From Fidelibacterota bacterium (GTDB lineage Bacteria > Pseudomonadota > Alphaproteobacteria > Rhodospirillales > Rhodospirillaceae): 61,841 nt of DNA. Position numbers and translations under genes: made by a program. The notes under the pieces were generated by a model. That model saw only the letters and a program-made list of their open reading frames with translations, ran no database searches and was not told the origin of the DNA. Below are positions 34,245 through 43,095 of the stretch, in pieces. The stretch is from the NCBI GenBank assembly GCA_947470105.1, contig CANISR010000004.1:1-61841 (forward strand). Direction: 5' to 3'. Positions within the stretch are counted from its first letter, which is position 1. The number at the start of each line of letters is the position of its first letter.

Positions 34245-35987
34245 ATGTTCAGTCCGTTCGCCAAACGCACCGTAGCGCTTGCCGTGGGGTTGATGTTCTC
34301 AACGGCGGTCTTGGCCGCGGACGCCTATCTGCCGGAAGCGGCGACAGGAAAGTCCGAAGTCAAAGGCGGCACGGCGAAGTCCTACATGGTTGTGGCCGCC
34401 AATCCGCTGGCGGCCGACGCGGGGGCCGCCATCCTCAAGGCCGGCGGCAGTGCGGCCGATGCCGCCATCGCGGTGCAGCTTGTGCTGAACATCGTCGAGC
34501 CGCAGTCGTCGGGCATCGGCGGCGGCGCGTTCATTGTCTATTGGGACGCCAAGACCAAGACGCTGCACACTTATGACGGCCGCGAGAAGGCGCCGGATGC
34601 AGCCTTGGAAAACCGTTTCCTCACCCAGGACGGCAAGCCCATGGGCCGCAGCCAGGCGATCGTCGGCGGAAAATCGGTGGGCGTGCCCGGCAATCTCCGC
34701 GTGATGGAACTTATGCATAAGGCTCACGGCAAACTGCCCTGGGCCAAGGATTTCGAGTCTGCCATCAAGATCGCCGACGAGGGCTTTGCGATTTCGCCGC
34801 GCCTCAATGCATTGCTTACGGGTGACCGGGAACTCCAGAGCATGGAGACCGCGCGCAAATTCTATTATCAAGCCGACGGTTCACCCAAACCGACGGGCAC
34901 GCTGCTCAAGAGCCCGGAATTCGCCGCTACCTTGCGCGCCGTGGCCGCCGGCGGGGCGGATGCTTTCTACACCGGCAAGATCGCCGCCGACATTGTCCGC
35001 ACCGTCACCACCGCCACCCGCAACCCCAGCGACATGACGCTGGAGGATCTCAAATCCTATCGTGCGGTGGAGCGCCCGCCTTTGTGCGGCCAATACCGCG
35101 GCCACAAGGTTTGCGGCATGGGCCCGCCGTCGTCGGGCGGCATCGGCGTGCTGCAGTCCCTGGGCGCCGTCGAGCGGTTCGATCTGGCAAAACTGGGTCA
35201 GGGCTCGGCGGAAGCCGAACATCTGCTGATCGAAGCCGGACGTCTGGCCCTGGCCGACCGCGCGGTGTACATCGCCGATCCAGACCGTCTCACCGTGCCT
35301 ACACAGGAATTGATCGCGCCCGCCTATATCAAAGAACGCTCGGCCCTGATCGATCCCGCCCACCGCATGCCCACGGCGCCGCCGGGCAAAATTCCGGTTA
35401 AGGGCGTGCAGTTGGTTCCGGCCGACAGCCCTGAGCGCCCCTCCACCAGCCACTTCTCCATCGTCGACAAAGACGGCAATGCCCTGGCCATGACCACGAC
35501 CGTCGAGGGTGCCTTCGGATCACGGCTCATGTCCGGCGGTTTCATCCTAAATAACCAGCTCACCGACTTCTCTTATGAAGATGTGGCCGAGCACCGCACC
35601 GTGGCCAACCGGGTTGAAGGCGGCAAGCGGCCGCGCAGCTCCATGAGCCCGACCATCGTGTTCGACGCGGCCGGAAAGCCGGAAATGGTGGTGGGCTCGC
35701 CCCTGGGTGCGGCCATCGTCGGCATCGTCACCAAGGCGTTGGTGGCCCTCATCGACTGGCAGATGACCCCCGCCGATGCCGCCGCCGTGCCCGGCGCGCT
35801 GTTTGTCGGCAATAGCGTGTTGCTGGAAAGCGGCCTCGCCAAGGCCGAAGCCGGCCTGAAAGACCGCGGCCAGCCGGTGCGCGTCGGCGACTATGCCAGC
35901 GGCCTGCACATCATCAAGATCGCCAAGGACGGCACGCTGCTGGGCGGCGCCGACCCGCGTCGCGAAGGCACAGTCGTCGGCGAGTAG
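34245..35987 (+). CDS. ggt: Periplasmic gamma-glutamyltransferase
   Basis: A 580-residue Ntn hydrolase precursor with a signal peptide (about 1-22, ending VLAAD). It cleaves the gamma-glutamyl bond of glutathione and related compounds after self-processing. The processing and nucleophilic threonine is Thr401 in STSHFSIVDKDGN. Ser-Ser in PRSSMSP and the substrate Arg region (DGREKAPDAA) are intact. The oxyanion loop usually reads GSPGG but is GSPLG here. Its stop abuts that of the VOC gene (TAGCTA). It lies near the oligopeptide importer, which could take up released dipeptide. Confidence 0.92.
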   Translation: MFSPFAKRTVALAVGLMFSTAVLAADAYLPEAATGKSEVKGGTAKSYMVVAANPLAADAGAAILKAGGSAADAAIAVQLVLNIVEPQSSGIGGGAFIVYWDAKTKTLHTYDGREKAPDAALENRFLTQDGKPMGRSQAIVGGKSVGVPGNLRVMELMHKAHGKLPWAKDFESAIKIADEGFAISPRLNALLTGDRELQSMETARKFYYQADGSPKPTGTLLKSPEFAATLRAVAAGGADAFYTGKIAADIVRTVTTATRNPSDMTLEDLKSYRAVERPPLCGQYRGHKVCGMGPPSSGGIGVLQSLGAVERFDLAKLGQGSAEAEHLLIEAGRLALADRAVYIADPDRLTVPTQELIAPAYIKERSALIDPAHRMPTAPPGKIPVKGVQLVPADSPERPSTSHFSIVDKDGNALAMTTTVEGAFGSRLMSGGFILNNQLTDFSYEDVAEHRTVANRVEGGKRPRSSMSPTIVFDAAGKPEMVVGSPLGAAIVGIVTKALVALIDWQMTPADAAAVPGALFVGNSVLLESGLAKAEAGLKDRGQPVRVGDYASGLHIIKIAKDGTLLGGADPRREGTVVGE

Positions 35988-36566
35988 CTACTTCCGCGAG
36001 TCGAGTTGAAGTATCTCGATCATGCGGCCATCCGGATCGTAGGCATATAAATGCCGTCCGCTGGCGGCGGTACCATCGGCGGCGTTGAAGCGGGCCGGCG
36101 GCAGGGGAAAGCGGGTGCCGATCTGGTTGAGGCGCGAGTAGGCGCCCTCGATATCCGGAACCACGATCCCGACGATCACATCGCCGACGCCGATCCCCAC
36201 CAAATTGCCGCGGGCGCTGGGCAACGAGGGGTGGTCGTACCACAGCAAGGCCAAGGATTGCTCCTCGGCGCCGTTAAGCACCACCACGCGCGAGCGGGTG
36301 GAGTCCGCGGTCAGGGGCAGTTCGGCCGCGCCGTAAACGCCGTCCGTATCGGTCACGGTCTTTTCGGCGGATTTGACCAGGCCGATGCGCTGGTAGAAGT
36401 CGAGGGACTTCTCCATGTCGTTCACCACCAGGGTCAGGCGGCGCAGACCGGCCGGACGCGCGCCTGGGGTCGCTTGCGCCTGGGCCTGCTCCATACCCGC
36501 AACACCCATCGCCACGACCGCGGCCACGACACAGGCCAGACGGATGGCGGAACGCGAAAAGGTCAT
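35988..36566 (-). CDS. Exported VOC (glyoxalase-fold) protein
   Basis: A 192-residue protein with a signal peptide (about 1-31, ending AQAQ) followed by one vicinal-oxygen-chelate domain (LTLVVNDMEKSLDFYQRIGL at the start, YAYDPDGRMIEILQL at the end, with the final Glu a metal ligand). Glyoxalase-fold proteins are usually cytoplasmic, so export is unusual. The first metal His is not evident (RRLTLVV), so the site may be incomplete. Function unknown. Confidence 0.82.
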   Translation of the reverse strand: MTFSRSAIRLACVVAAVVAMGVAGMEQAQAQATPGARPAGLRRLTLVVNDMEKSLDFYQRIGLVKSAEKTVTDTDGVYGAAELPLTADSTRSRVVVLNGAEEQSLALLWYDHPSLPSARGNLVGIGVGDVIVGIVVPDIEGAYSRLNQIGTRFPLPPARFNAADGTAASGRHLYAYDPDGRMIEILQLDSRK

Positions 36567-36846
36567 GACGGGTCCTTATGCAAGCGGGTGCAGGTCCATG
36601 AAGATGTAGGCGGGGACTTTATCCGGGAAGCGAATTGCCGCGCCAGCGTTCAATCTCCAGGCTCTAGGCCCTTACAATGTCGCAACAATAACGCGAAGCC
36701 CGATGCAGGCTTGAGTGAAGGGAACGGGTAGCGTTAAATGCCGCCAATAGAGCGGGGGTTTGGGGTCTAGGCTGGCGGGCGCGTATCCCGCGTCTGTCGC
36801 GTATCCAACCCTCGCGCAACCGTCAGCGACGAGAGTTTTTCCTTTC

Positions 36847-38478
36847 ATGAATACGACCGCCCGCGACCGCTTTGTCGCCTTTGCCTTCTGTTGGGCCGAC
36901 ATGCTGGTGGAGCTCGATCCCGCCCGCAACATCACGTTTGCCGTTGGCGCCACCAAATCCCTGCTGGGTGTCGGTCCCGAAGGCGTCATCGGGCGCAATT
37001 TCATGGATCTGGTGTCCCCCAAGGATCGCGTGCTGGTCGAACAGCTGCTGTTCATGACCTCCAAAAAGGGCCGCATCGACAACGTCACTATCCGTCTCCA
37101 GGGCGAAAAGGGCCTGACGCCGCCGGTCGCCTTCGCCGGCTACATGCTGCCCGACCTCAAGGACCACTTCTTCCTGGCCCTGCGCACCCAGGCGCATATG
37201 GACGACAAGGGCGAAGCCGAAAAGGGCGTTCAGCGCGACAAGAGCACGGGCCTGCTGTCCGGCGATTCGTTCTCGCAGCTTGCCGTCAAACGCATGAAGG
37301 ACGGCTCGGAACTGACCTTGGTCAACGTGCCGGGCTTCCAGCAGTTTTACGAAGGGCTGGCCGAGGACGAACGTCAGGTATTGCTCAATACCGTCGGCAC
37401 CACGTTGCGCGCCAATTCCGTGGGCGGGGACTCCGCCGGGGAAATCGGCGAGGGCAAATTCGGTATCGTCCACGAGGCCGGGCTCGACGTCGCCGCCTTG
37501 GAAGCCAAGATCGCCGAAGCCACCAAGGCCTTCGACCCCGCCGGCAAGGGTGTCGCGGTGCAGGCCGCCACCGTCGAGATGGACGATACCGGCGGCGTGA
37601 GCGAAGGCGATCTCGCCAAGGGCCTCGTCTACACCATCAATCACTTCAAGGAGCAGGTTGGCGACAAGTTCAACGTCAAGGACATCGCCCAGAATATGAA
37701 CGCCCTCGTCAAAGAGGCGGTGCAATCCCTGAACAATTTCCGCGCTCTCACTGCGGGCAACGATTTCCAGATTGCCTTCCACCCGATCCTGCATGCCCGC
37801 ACCGGCGCGGTGCACCACTATGAAGCCCTGGTGCGGTTCAACGGCAATTTCGAAGAAAGCCCCTACAAGTACATCACCTTCGCCGAAGAGACCGGCCTGA
37901 TCACCGAGTTCGATATCGCCATGGCGCGCAAATGCGTCGACTGGCTGCGTAAGAACCGCTCGGACAAAGTGTCCATCGCCGTCAACATCTCCGGCATGTC
38001 GGTGGGCAACGACCAGTACTCGAACGATCTCCACGCCATGCTCGACGCCGATACCTGGCTGCGCAATTTCCTGGTGTTCGAGATCACGGAATCAGCCCGG
38101 GTCGCCGACTTGGTCCAGGCCAACAACTTCGTCCAGGGCCTGCGCAAAAAAGGCTTCCACGTCTGTCTCGACGACTTCGGCGCCGGGGCAGCGAGCTTCC
38201 AGTACCTGAGCGTGCTGGAAGTGGACGTGGTGAAGCTCGACGGCAGCGCCGTGAAGAACGCCCAGACCGCGCCCAAAGGCCGCGCCTTCCTGCGCGCTCT
38301 CACGACCCTGTGCAAAACCATGGACGTGGAAACCATCGCCGAGATGGTGGACAGCAAAGAGGGCCTGGAATTCGTGCGCGATTGCGGCGTGGAATACGTC
38401 CAGGGCTTCCTGTTCGGCAAACCCGACGCCGACCCCTGGAGCTTCATCAAGAAGCTCGATCGGAAGTTGTTCGCCTAA
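36847..38478 (+). CDS. PAS / degenerate GGDEF / EAL signalling protein
   Basis: A 543-residue cytoplasmic protein. Residues about 15-115 resemble a PAS sensor (DMLVELDPARNITFAVGAT). Residues about 130-270 resemble a GGDEF domain (DKSTGLLSGDSF) but the signature is GEGKF (201-205), so it cannot be a diguanylate cyclase. The EAL domain follows: EAL at 326-328 (YEALVRF), Asn in VNISG, Glu in FEITES, DDFG at 442-445, KLDG, AEMVD and VQGFLF, all needed residues present. It should be an active phosphodiesterase. The ATG at 36847 is chosen; 280 bases upstream (36567-36846) hold no gene or clear signal. Confidence 0.88.
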   Translation: MNTTARDRFVAFAFCWADMLVELDPARNITFAVGATKSLLGVGPEGVIGRNFMDLVSPKDRVLVEQLLFMTSKKGRIDNVTIRLQGEKGLTPPVAFAGYMLPDLKDHFFLALRTQAHMDDKGEAEKGVQRDKSTGLLSGDSFSQLAVKRMKDGSELTLVNVPGFQQFYEGLAEDERQVLLNTVGTTLRANSVGGDSAGEIGEGKFGIVHEAGLDVAALEAKIAEATKAFDPAGKGVAVQAATVEMDDTGGVSEGDLAKGLVYTINHFKEQVGDKFNVKDIAQNMNALVKEAVQSLNNFRALTAGNDFQIAFHPILHARTGAVHHYEALVRFNGNFEESPYKYITFAEETGLITEFDIAMARKCVDWLRKNRSDKVSIAVNISGMSVGNDQYSNDLHAMLDADTWLRNFLVFEITESARVADLVQANNFVQGLRKKGFHVCLDDFGAGAASFQYLSVLEVDVVKLDGSAVKNAQTAPKGRAFLRALTTLCKTMDVETIAEMVDSKEGLEFVRDCGVEYVQGFLFGKPDADPWSFIKKLDRKLFA

Positions 38479-38479
38479 T

Positions 38480-38938
38480 CTAGGCGGCGGCGGCAGCCTT
38501 GATTCTCGCCACCATCGCCACCACGCCGTTGCGGCGGGTGGGGCTCAAATGCTGGTCGAGACCCAGTTTGGCGAAGGCGGCTTCGGGGTCGATGCTGGCG
38601 ACAGCCGCCGGCGTCTGGCCGGAGAACAGTACTCCCAGCACGGCGATCAGTCCTTTGACGATATGGGCATCGCTGTCGGCGGCGAAAGCGAATTTGGAGG
38701 GATCACCGGGCGGATGGCCGGTCACCAGCCATACCTGGCTCATGCAGCCGCGCACCTTATTGAGTTCAGTCTTCAGACTGTCCGGAAACAGCGGCAGCTT
38801 GCGCCCCAAGTCGATGAGATAGCGGTAGCGGTCCTCCCAGTCGTCGAACAGCGCGAAATTCTCCACCAGTTCGGCGAAGGTTATCTCCGGCGCGATCATC
38901 TCGGGATTTTCGGGAGAGCTGGTAGCTGTCTGCGTCAT
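38480..38938 (-). CDS. sufE: SufE-family cysteine desulfuration protein
   Basis: A 152-residue SufE-type protein that accepts sulfur from SufS in iron-sulfur cluster assembly. The sulfur-accepting cysteine is Cys65 in VRGCMSQVW. The conserved FDDWEDRYRYLIDLG segment near the N-terminus and the C-terminal LSPTRRNG are typical. It is not in a suf operon here, a common arrangement in Alphaproteobacteria. The start may be 38938 or 38899. Its stop lies one base from the EAL gene stop. Confidence 0.93.
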   Translation of the reverse strand: MTQTATSSPENPEMIAPEITFAELVENFALFDDWEDRYRYLIDLGRKLPLFPDSLKTELNKVRGCMSQVWLVTGHPPGDPSKFAFAADSDAHIVKGLIAVLGVLFSGQTPAAVASIDPEAAFAKLGLDQHLSPTRRNGVVAMVARIKAAAAA

Positions 38939-38987
38939 GGGCCTGTAAACTAAGGCTCCCGCCCTCCAGTTCAAGCGTTATTGGTTC

Positions 38988-39419
38988 ATGGCCTCCATTC
39001 CCGTCACGCCGACACTCGCCCTCGATGAAAATGAGATCGAGCTCAGCTATATCCGGGCCAGCGGACCGGGCGGCCAGAATGTGAACAAGGTGTCGTCGGC
39101 GGCGCAGCTTCGGTTCGATGCCCGTCATTCGCCGTCCCTCTCCAACACCGTTTGTGTCCGGTTGATCAAGCTCGCCGGTACGCGCGCCACCAAGGACGGC
39201 GTTATCGTCATCACCGCCGACCGCCACCGCACCCAGGACATGAACCGCAAGGACGCCATAGCCCGGCTGGTGGAGCTGGTGCGCGCCGCCACGGTGGTGC
39301 CCAAGAAGCGCGTCAAGACTAAGCCGTCGCGGGCCGCCAAGGCCAAGCGCATGGACTCCAAGAACAAGCGCGCCTCCACCAAGCAAACCCGGCGGGTGGG
39401 TTCGAAGGATTGGGACTGA
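38988..39419 (+). CDS. arfB: Peptidyl-tRNA hydrolase ArfB, ribosome rescue factor
   Basis: A 143-residue release-factor-like protein of the ArfB (YaeJ/ICT1) family that frees stalled ribosomes on non-stop messages. The catalytic GGQ is at residues 28-30 (SGPGGQNVNK). It lacks a stop-codon recognition domain and ends in a Lys/Arg-rich tail (about 105-140), which enters the empty mRNA channel. Its stop and the next gene's start share TGATG, so they are translationally coupled. Confidence 0.93.
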   Translation: MASIPVTPTLALDENEIELSYIRASGPGGQNVNKVSSAAQLRFDARHSPSLSNTVCVRLIKLAGTRATKDGVIVITADRHRTQDMNRKDAIARLVELVRAATVVPKKRVKTKPSRAAKAKRMDSKNKRASTKQTRRVGSKDWD

Positions 39420-40204
39420 TGACGGCCACATGGTCCGTCGTCCTGCCGTACTACAACGAAACCGCCTATCTGCGGCCGACGCTCAACTCATTATTTAGTC
39501 AGACGTTCCGGGATTTCCGCTTGGTCCTCGTGGACAACGCCTCCACCGACGGCTCCGGTGAGTTGGCCCGCGCCATCGCCGCCGAGCATCCGGATATCGA
39601 AACGGTGCACCTGCTTGAGCCGCGACCGGGCAAGATCAACGCCTTGCAATGCGGCCTCGCTGCCGTGAACACTGAATTCGTAACTTTCTGCGACGCCGAC
39701 ACCTTCTACCCGTCGCACTACCTCGACCGCGCTGATGCGCTGTTTGAGTCCTCGGGACAAAATGTGGTCGCAGTCATGGCCATGGACTTGCCGCAGGATC
39801 ACAAAGGTCCTGTTGCGCAGCGCAAGCGGGCGAAGGTTATGGCGGTGTCGCGGCTCCTCGCCAAGCAAACGCATACAGGCGGTTTCGGGCAAAGTTTCCG
39901 CACCGAAGTGCTGCGCAAGGCCGGCGGATTTTCGGCCGACCTGTGGCCTTTCGTGCTGGAAGATCACGAAGTCATGCAGCGCGTGTTCAAGTTCGGAGCG
40001 TCGGTCTACGCGCCGGATCTGTGGTGCGTGCCGTCCAGTCGGCGCGCGGATCGCTCAAGCGTCGGCTGGACGACGGCGGAGCAGGCGCTCTACCACCTCA
40101 CTCCCTTCCCACTGAAGGACTGGTTCTTTTATGGCTTCCTAAAGAAGCGCTTTGTCGCTCGTGCGCTGGACAATATTAAGCTGCGTGAGAAAAGCTGGAT
40201 CTGA
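39419..40204 (+). CDS. Family 2 glycosyltransferase
   Basis: A 261-residue GT-A fold glycosyltransferase. It begins WSVVLPYYNETAYL, with LVDNASTDGS and the metal-binding DXD motif as CDADTFYPSHY. The C-terminal third has the LEDHEV motif seen in family-2 enzymes and ends in a positively charged segment with a few aromatic residues, possibly membrane-associating. It is coupled to arfB by overlapping stop and start (TGATG). Acceptor and sugar are unknown. No polysaccharide cluster is near. Confidence 0.9.
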   Translation: MTATWSVVLPYYNETAYLRPTLNSLFSQTFRDFRLVLVDNASTDGSGELARAIAAEHPDIETVHLLEPRPGKINALQCGLAAVNTEFVTFCDADTFYPSHYLDRADALFESSGQNVVAVMAMDLPQDHKGPVAQRKRAKVMAVSRLLAKQTHTGGFGQSFRTEVLRKAGGFSADLWPFVLEDHEVMQRVFKFGASVYAPDLWCVPSSRRADRSSVGWTTAEQALYHLTPFPLKDWFFYGFLKKRFVARALDNIKLREKSWI

Positions 40205-40306
40205 AAGCGTGAACGACGATGCGCCCCGGCGCGTTCGGCGCGCTAAGGAAAGATCCGGTTTCAGAGCTCGAGGACGCGACACGTCGCATGGCGGGAGAGA
40301 AACTCG

Positions 40307-41170
40307 ATGGCCGAGGCAGTTGAGAAACCACTTCCCGAAATTACACATGTTGCGGCGTCTGCCGAAATCGATGATGTCGTGGCTGTTTTGCGGCGAGACG
40401 GTGCAGTCATCGTCGAAGATATGTTGCCGGAGCAGGTGTTCCAAGAATTGCTGGCGGATATGCGCGTCCTCCTCGACACGGGATCGCACGTCGGCACTGT
40501 AGGAAAACTGGGCGAGCATACGCGGTTGTGCGGCAACCTCATGACAAAGCTGCCTCATACCGCCGACCTTCTGACGCACCCAACGCTACTTGGGGTGAGT
40601 GAGCGGATTCTGGTGACCGACCAGCCCTATGTTTTCTGGAATAACCAGGTTGAACGGCGTCTGTACGCGAAGCTCCAGTTGTCCATCGCTCATGCAATCG
40701 AGATCTTGCCCGGCGAGCGTGCCCAGCCTCTGCATCGAGATGATGCTGTCCACCATCGTCCGCATCCAGGGCCTGAGACCCAGGTCCTGCTCATTTATGC
40801 GTGCGCTGACTTTACCGAAGATAATGGTGCAACCCATGTCGTGCTTGGCAGTCACCTTTGGGACCCTAGGAGAGGCCCGAGACCTGAGGAGTCTGTTCAA
40901 GCCCGGATGAAACGTAACTCCGGTTTGATCTATCTTTCATCGGTGTTTCACGGCGGCGGCGCAAATCGAACGCAGCATGACCTGCGAACGTCTATACGGA
41001 TGAGCCTTATTCCCGGTCATCTCCGACAAGAAGAGAACCAATATCTCTCTGTCCCGGTTGAGGTCTTGAAGCGGTATCCTTTAAGGGTCCAGGAGCTCCT
41101 CGGATATGTCGTGTCGCCACCCGCGTGCGGAGTGCTGGAGGGTGGGTACAGACGTTACGTCGAAGGCTAA
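40307..41170 (+). CDS. Phytanoyl-CoA dioxygenase (PhyH) family protein
   Basis: A 287-residue Fe(II)/2-oxoglutarate-dependent oxygenase. The facial triad is visible as His143 and Asp145 (PLHRDD) and His215 (VFHGGGANRT), with the family motif GSHLWDP. The substrate cannot be inferred; the family hydroxylates secondary metabolites as well as phytanoyl-CoA. Its DNA is visibly less GC-rich than the neighbours, with more A/T at third positions, which suggests recent acquisition. It stands alone, with 102 bases of non-coding DNA before it. Confidence 0.88.
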   Translation: MAEAVEKPLPEITHVAASAEIDDVVAVLRRDGAVIVEDMLPEQVFQELLADMRVLLDTGSHVGTVGKLGEHTRLCGNLMTKLPHTADLLTHPTLLGVSERILVTDQPYVFWNNQVERRLYAKLQLSIAHAIEILPGERAQPLHRDDAVHHRPHPGPETQVLLIYACADFTEDNGATHVVLGSHLWDPRRGPRPEESVQARMKRNSGLIYLSSVFHGGGANRTQHDLRTSIRMSLIPGHLRQEENQYLSVPVEVLKRYPLRVQELLGYVVSPPACGVLEGGYRRYVEG

Positions 41171-41185
41171 GCCATGACCATCCGA

Positions 41186-43000
41186 CTACTGCGCGGGTGC
41201 TGCTGTGGGATCCGCGCTGAATTGCAGAGCGGCAACTCGGGCATAGAGCGGGTTGCTGACTAATAACTGCTCGTGGCGCCCCGTATCCACCAGCCGCCCA
41301 TCATCGATAACAGCGATCCGGTCCGCGTTGACCACAGTCGCGAGGCGGTGCGCGATGACCATCGTCGTGCGCCCGACCATCAAGCGCTCCAGCGCGGTCT
41401 GCACCAAACGCTCGTTCTCTGCGTCCAAAGCGCTGGTGGCTTCGTCCAGCAGCAGCAAGGCCGGATCGCGCAGGATAGCGCGGGCGATGGCGATGCGTTG
41501 TTTTTGGCCGCCGGACAGGCGTACGCCGCGCTCGCCCAGGAAGCTTTTCATGCCGTCGGGCAGTTTGCGGATGAACTCCATGGCGGCTGCCGCTTCGGCG
41601 GCGGCCTCCACTTCGGCGTCGGTGGCGTTGGGGCGGCCGTAGCGGATGTTTTCCATGGCGTCGGCGGCAAAGATCACCGGGTCCTGGGCCACCAGGCCGA
41701 TACGCGACCGGACGTCCTGGGGATCGGCGTCGCGCAGATCGACGCCGTCGATGCGAACCGCGCCAGCTTGCGGGTCATAGAACCGCAGCAAGAGTTGGAA
41801 CACGGTGCTCTTGCCGGCGCCGGACGGACCCACCAGGGCCACATGCTCACCCGGCGCCACATGCAGGTTCAGGCCATGCAGCGCTGCAGTGTCGGGCCGG
41901 GACGGATAGTGGAAGGTCACGTGGTCGAAGCTGACCTCGCCGCGCGCCGGCACGGGCAGGGCCTTGGGCTGCGCGGGTGCGGTGATGTCGGGCTCGGTTT
42001 CGAGCAATTCCACCAGCCGTTCCGTGGCGCCCGCGGTGCGCTGCAGGTCGCCCATGACTTCACTCATGGCGCCCACTGAAGCTGCCACGGTCACCGAATA
42101 AAAAATGAAAGCGGACAGCTCGCCGGGGGTGATTTCCCCCGCGATGACGTCGCGCCCACCGGCCCACAGCACCAGGGCGATGGCGCCGAACACCAGCAGG
42201 ATCACGGTGCTGCCCAGCAAGGCGCGGGCCAGCACCCGGCGCATGGCGGTGCTGAAAGCGCCTTCGGCGTTGCTGTTGAACGCACGGCGATCGATATCCT
42301 CATGCACATAGGCCTGCACGGTGCGGATGGCGTTGAGATGTTCTTCGGCGTAGGAGCTCACATCCGATACGCGGTCCTGGCTTTCCCGCGACAGGGCGCG
42401 GACCCGGCGTCCGTAAAGGACAATGGGAAGAACGACAGCCGGCACCACCAATGCAACAAAGCCGGCGAGCTTGACGTTGGTCACCAGCAGCATGATGACG
42501 CCGCCGATGAGGGCGAAGAAATTGCGGATGGCGATGGAAAGTGATGAACCCACCACAGTCTGCAGCAGCGACGTATCGGTGGTGAGGCGGGAGAGGATCT
42601 CGCCGGTCTTGGTGGTCTCGAAGAATCCCGGGCTGAGTTTCAGGATCTGGCTGAACACCGCCTTGCGGATATCCGCCACCACCCGCTCACCGATCCAGGA
42701 GATGTAGTAGAAGCGCACAAAGGTCGCCACGGCGATCACCACGACGATGGCGATGACGATGCCGAGGCCCTCGTTAAGCAGGGCCGGGTCACGGGCGGAC
42801 AGACCCCGGTCGATGAGGAATTTGAGTCCCAAGCCCATGCTCAGGGTGGCGGAGGAACTGACCACCAGGGCCAGGAAGAAAATGGCCAGCTGCCGCTTGT
42901 ACGGCTTCATGAACTGGTAGGTGCGCAGCAAGTAGCTGTAATTCTTGCTCTTGGGCCGGTCGGGCAGATTCCACCGGCTAGGCCCGCGTTGGTTGCTCAA
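41186..43000 (-). CDS. ABC exporter, MsbA-like fused permease-ATPase
   Basis: A 604-residue half-transporter working as a homodimer. The transmembrane domain (about 35-330, six helices) precedes an ATPase domain with Walker A GPSGAGKST, Q-loop VAQDPVIF, signature LSGGQKQR, Walker B ALLLLDEATSALD and switch His in VIAHRLA. It resembles the MsbA-related family common in Alphaproteobacteria, possibly moving lipid or drug substrates. It lies alone, divergent from dinB. Confidence 0.93.
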   Translation of the reverse strand: MSNQRGPSRWNLPDRPKSKNYSYLLRTYQFMKPYKRQLAIFFLALVVSSSATLSMGLGLKFLIDRGLSARDPALLNEGLGIVIAIVVVIAVATFVRFYYISWIGERVVADIRKAVFSQILKLSPGFFETTKTGEILSRLTTDTSLLQTVVGSSLSIAIRNFFALIGGVIMLLVTNVKLAGFVALVVPAVVLPIVLYGRRVRALSRESQDRVSDVSSYAEEHLNAIRTVQAYVHEDIDRRAFNSNAEGAFSTAMRRVLARALLGSTVILLVFGAIALVLWAGGRDVIAGEITPGELSAFIFYSVTVAASVGAMSEVMGDLQRTAGATERLVELLETEPDITAPAQPKALPVPARGEVSFDHVTFHYPSRPDTAALHGLNLHVAPGEHVALVGPSGAGKSTVFQLLLRFYDPQAGAVRIDGVDLRDADPQDVRSRIGLVAQDPVIFAADAMENIRYGRPNATDAEVEAAAEAAAAMEFIRKLPDGMKSFLGERGVRLSGGQKQRIAIARAILRDPALLLLDEATSALDAENERLVQTALERLMVGRTTMVIAHRLATVVNADRIAVIDDGRLVDTGRHEQLLVSNPLYARVAALQFSADPTAAPAQ

Positions 43001-43095
43001 ATTACATACTCACATCAGGGACAACGCCCTGAATTGGACCCTGGGACCCCTGAAGTCAACGTTGGGCGGGCGGATTATTGCGCCTAAAATCAATC

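Noticed and set aside
40211-40245. GC-rich inverted repeats around GCGCGTTCGGCGCGC as a terminator after the glycosyltransferase gene
   Set aside because: The stem is short, has alternative registers and is not followed by a T-tract.
43001-43095. An SOS box upstream of dinB
   Set aside because: I looked for the alphaproteobacterial LexA pattern GTTC-N7-GTTC and did not find it in this gap.
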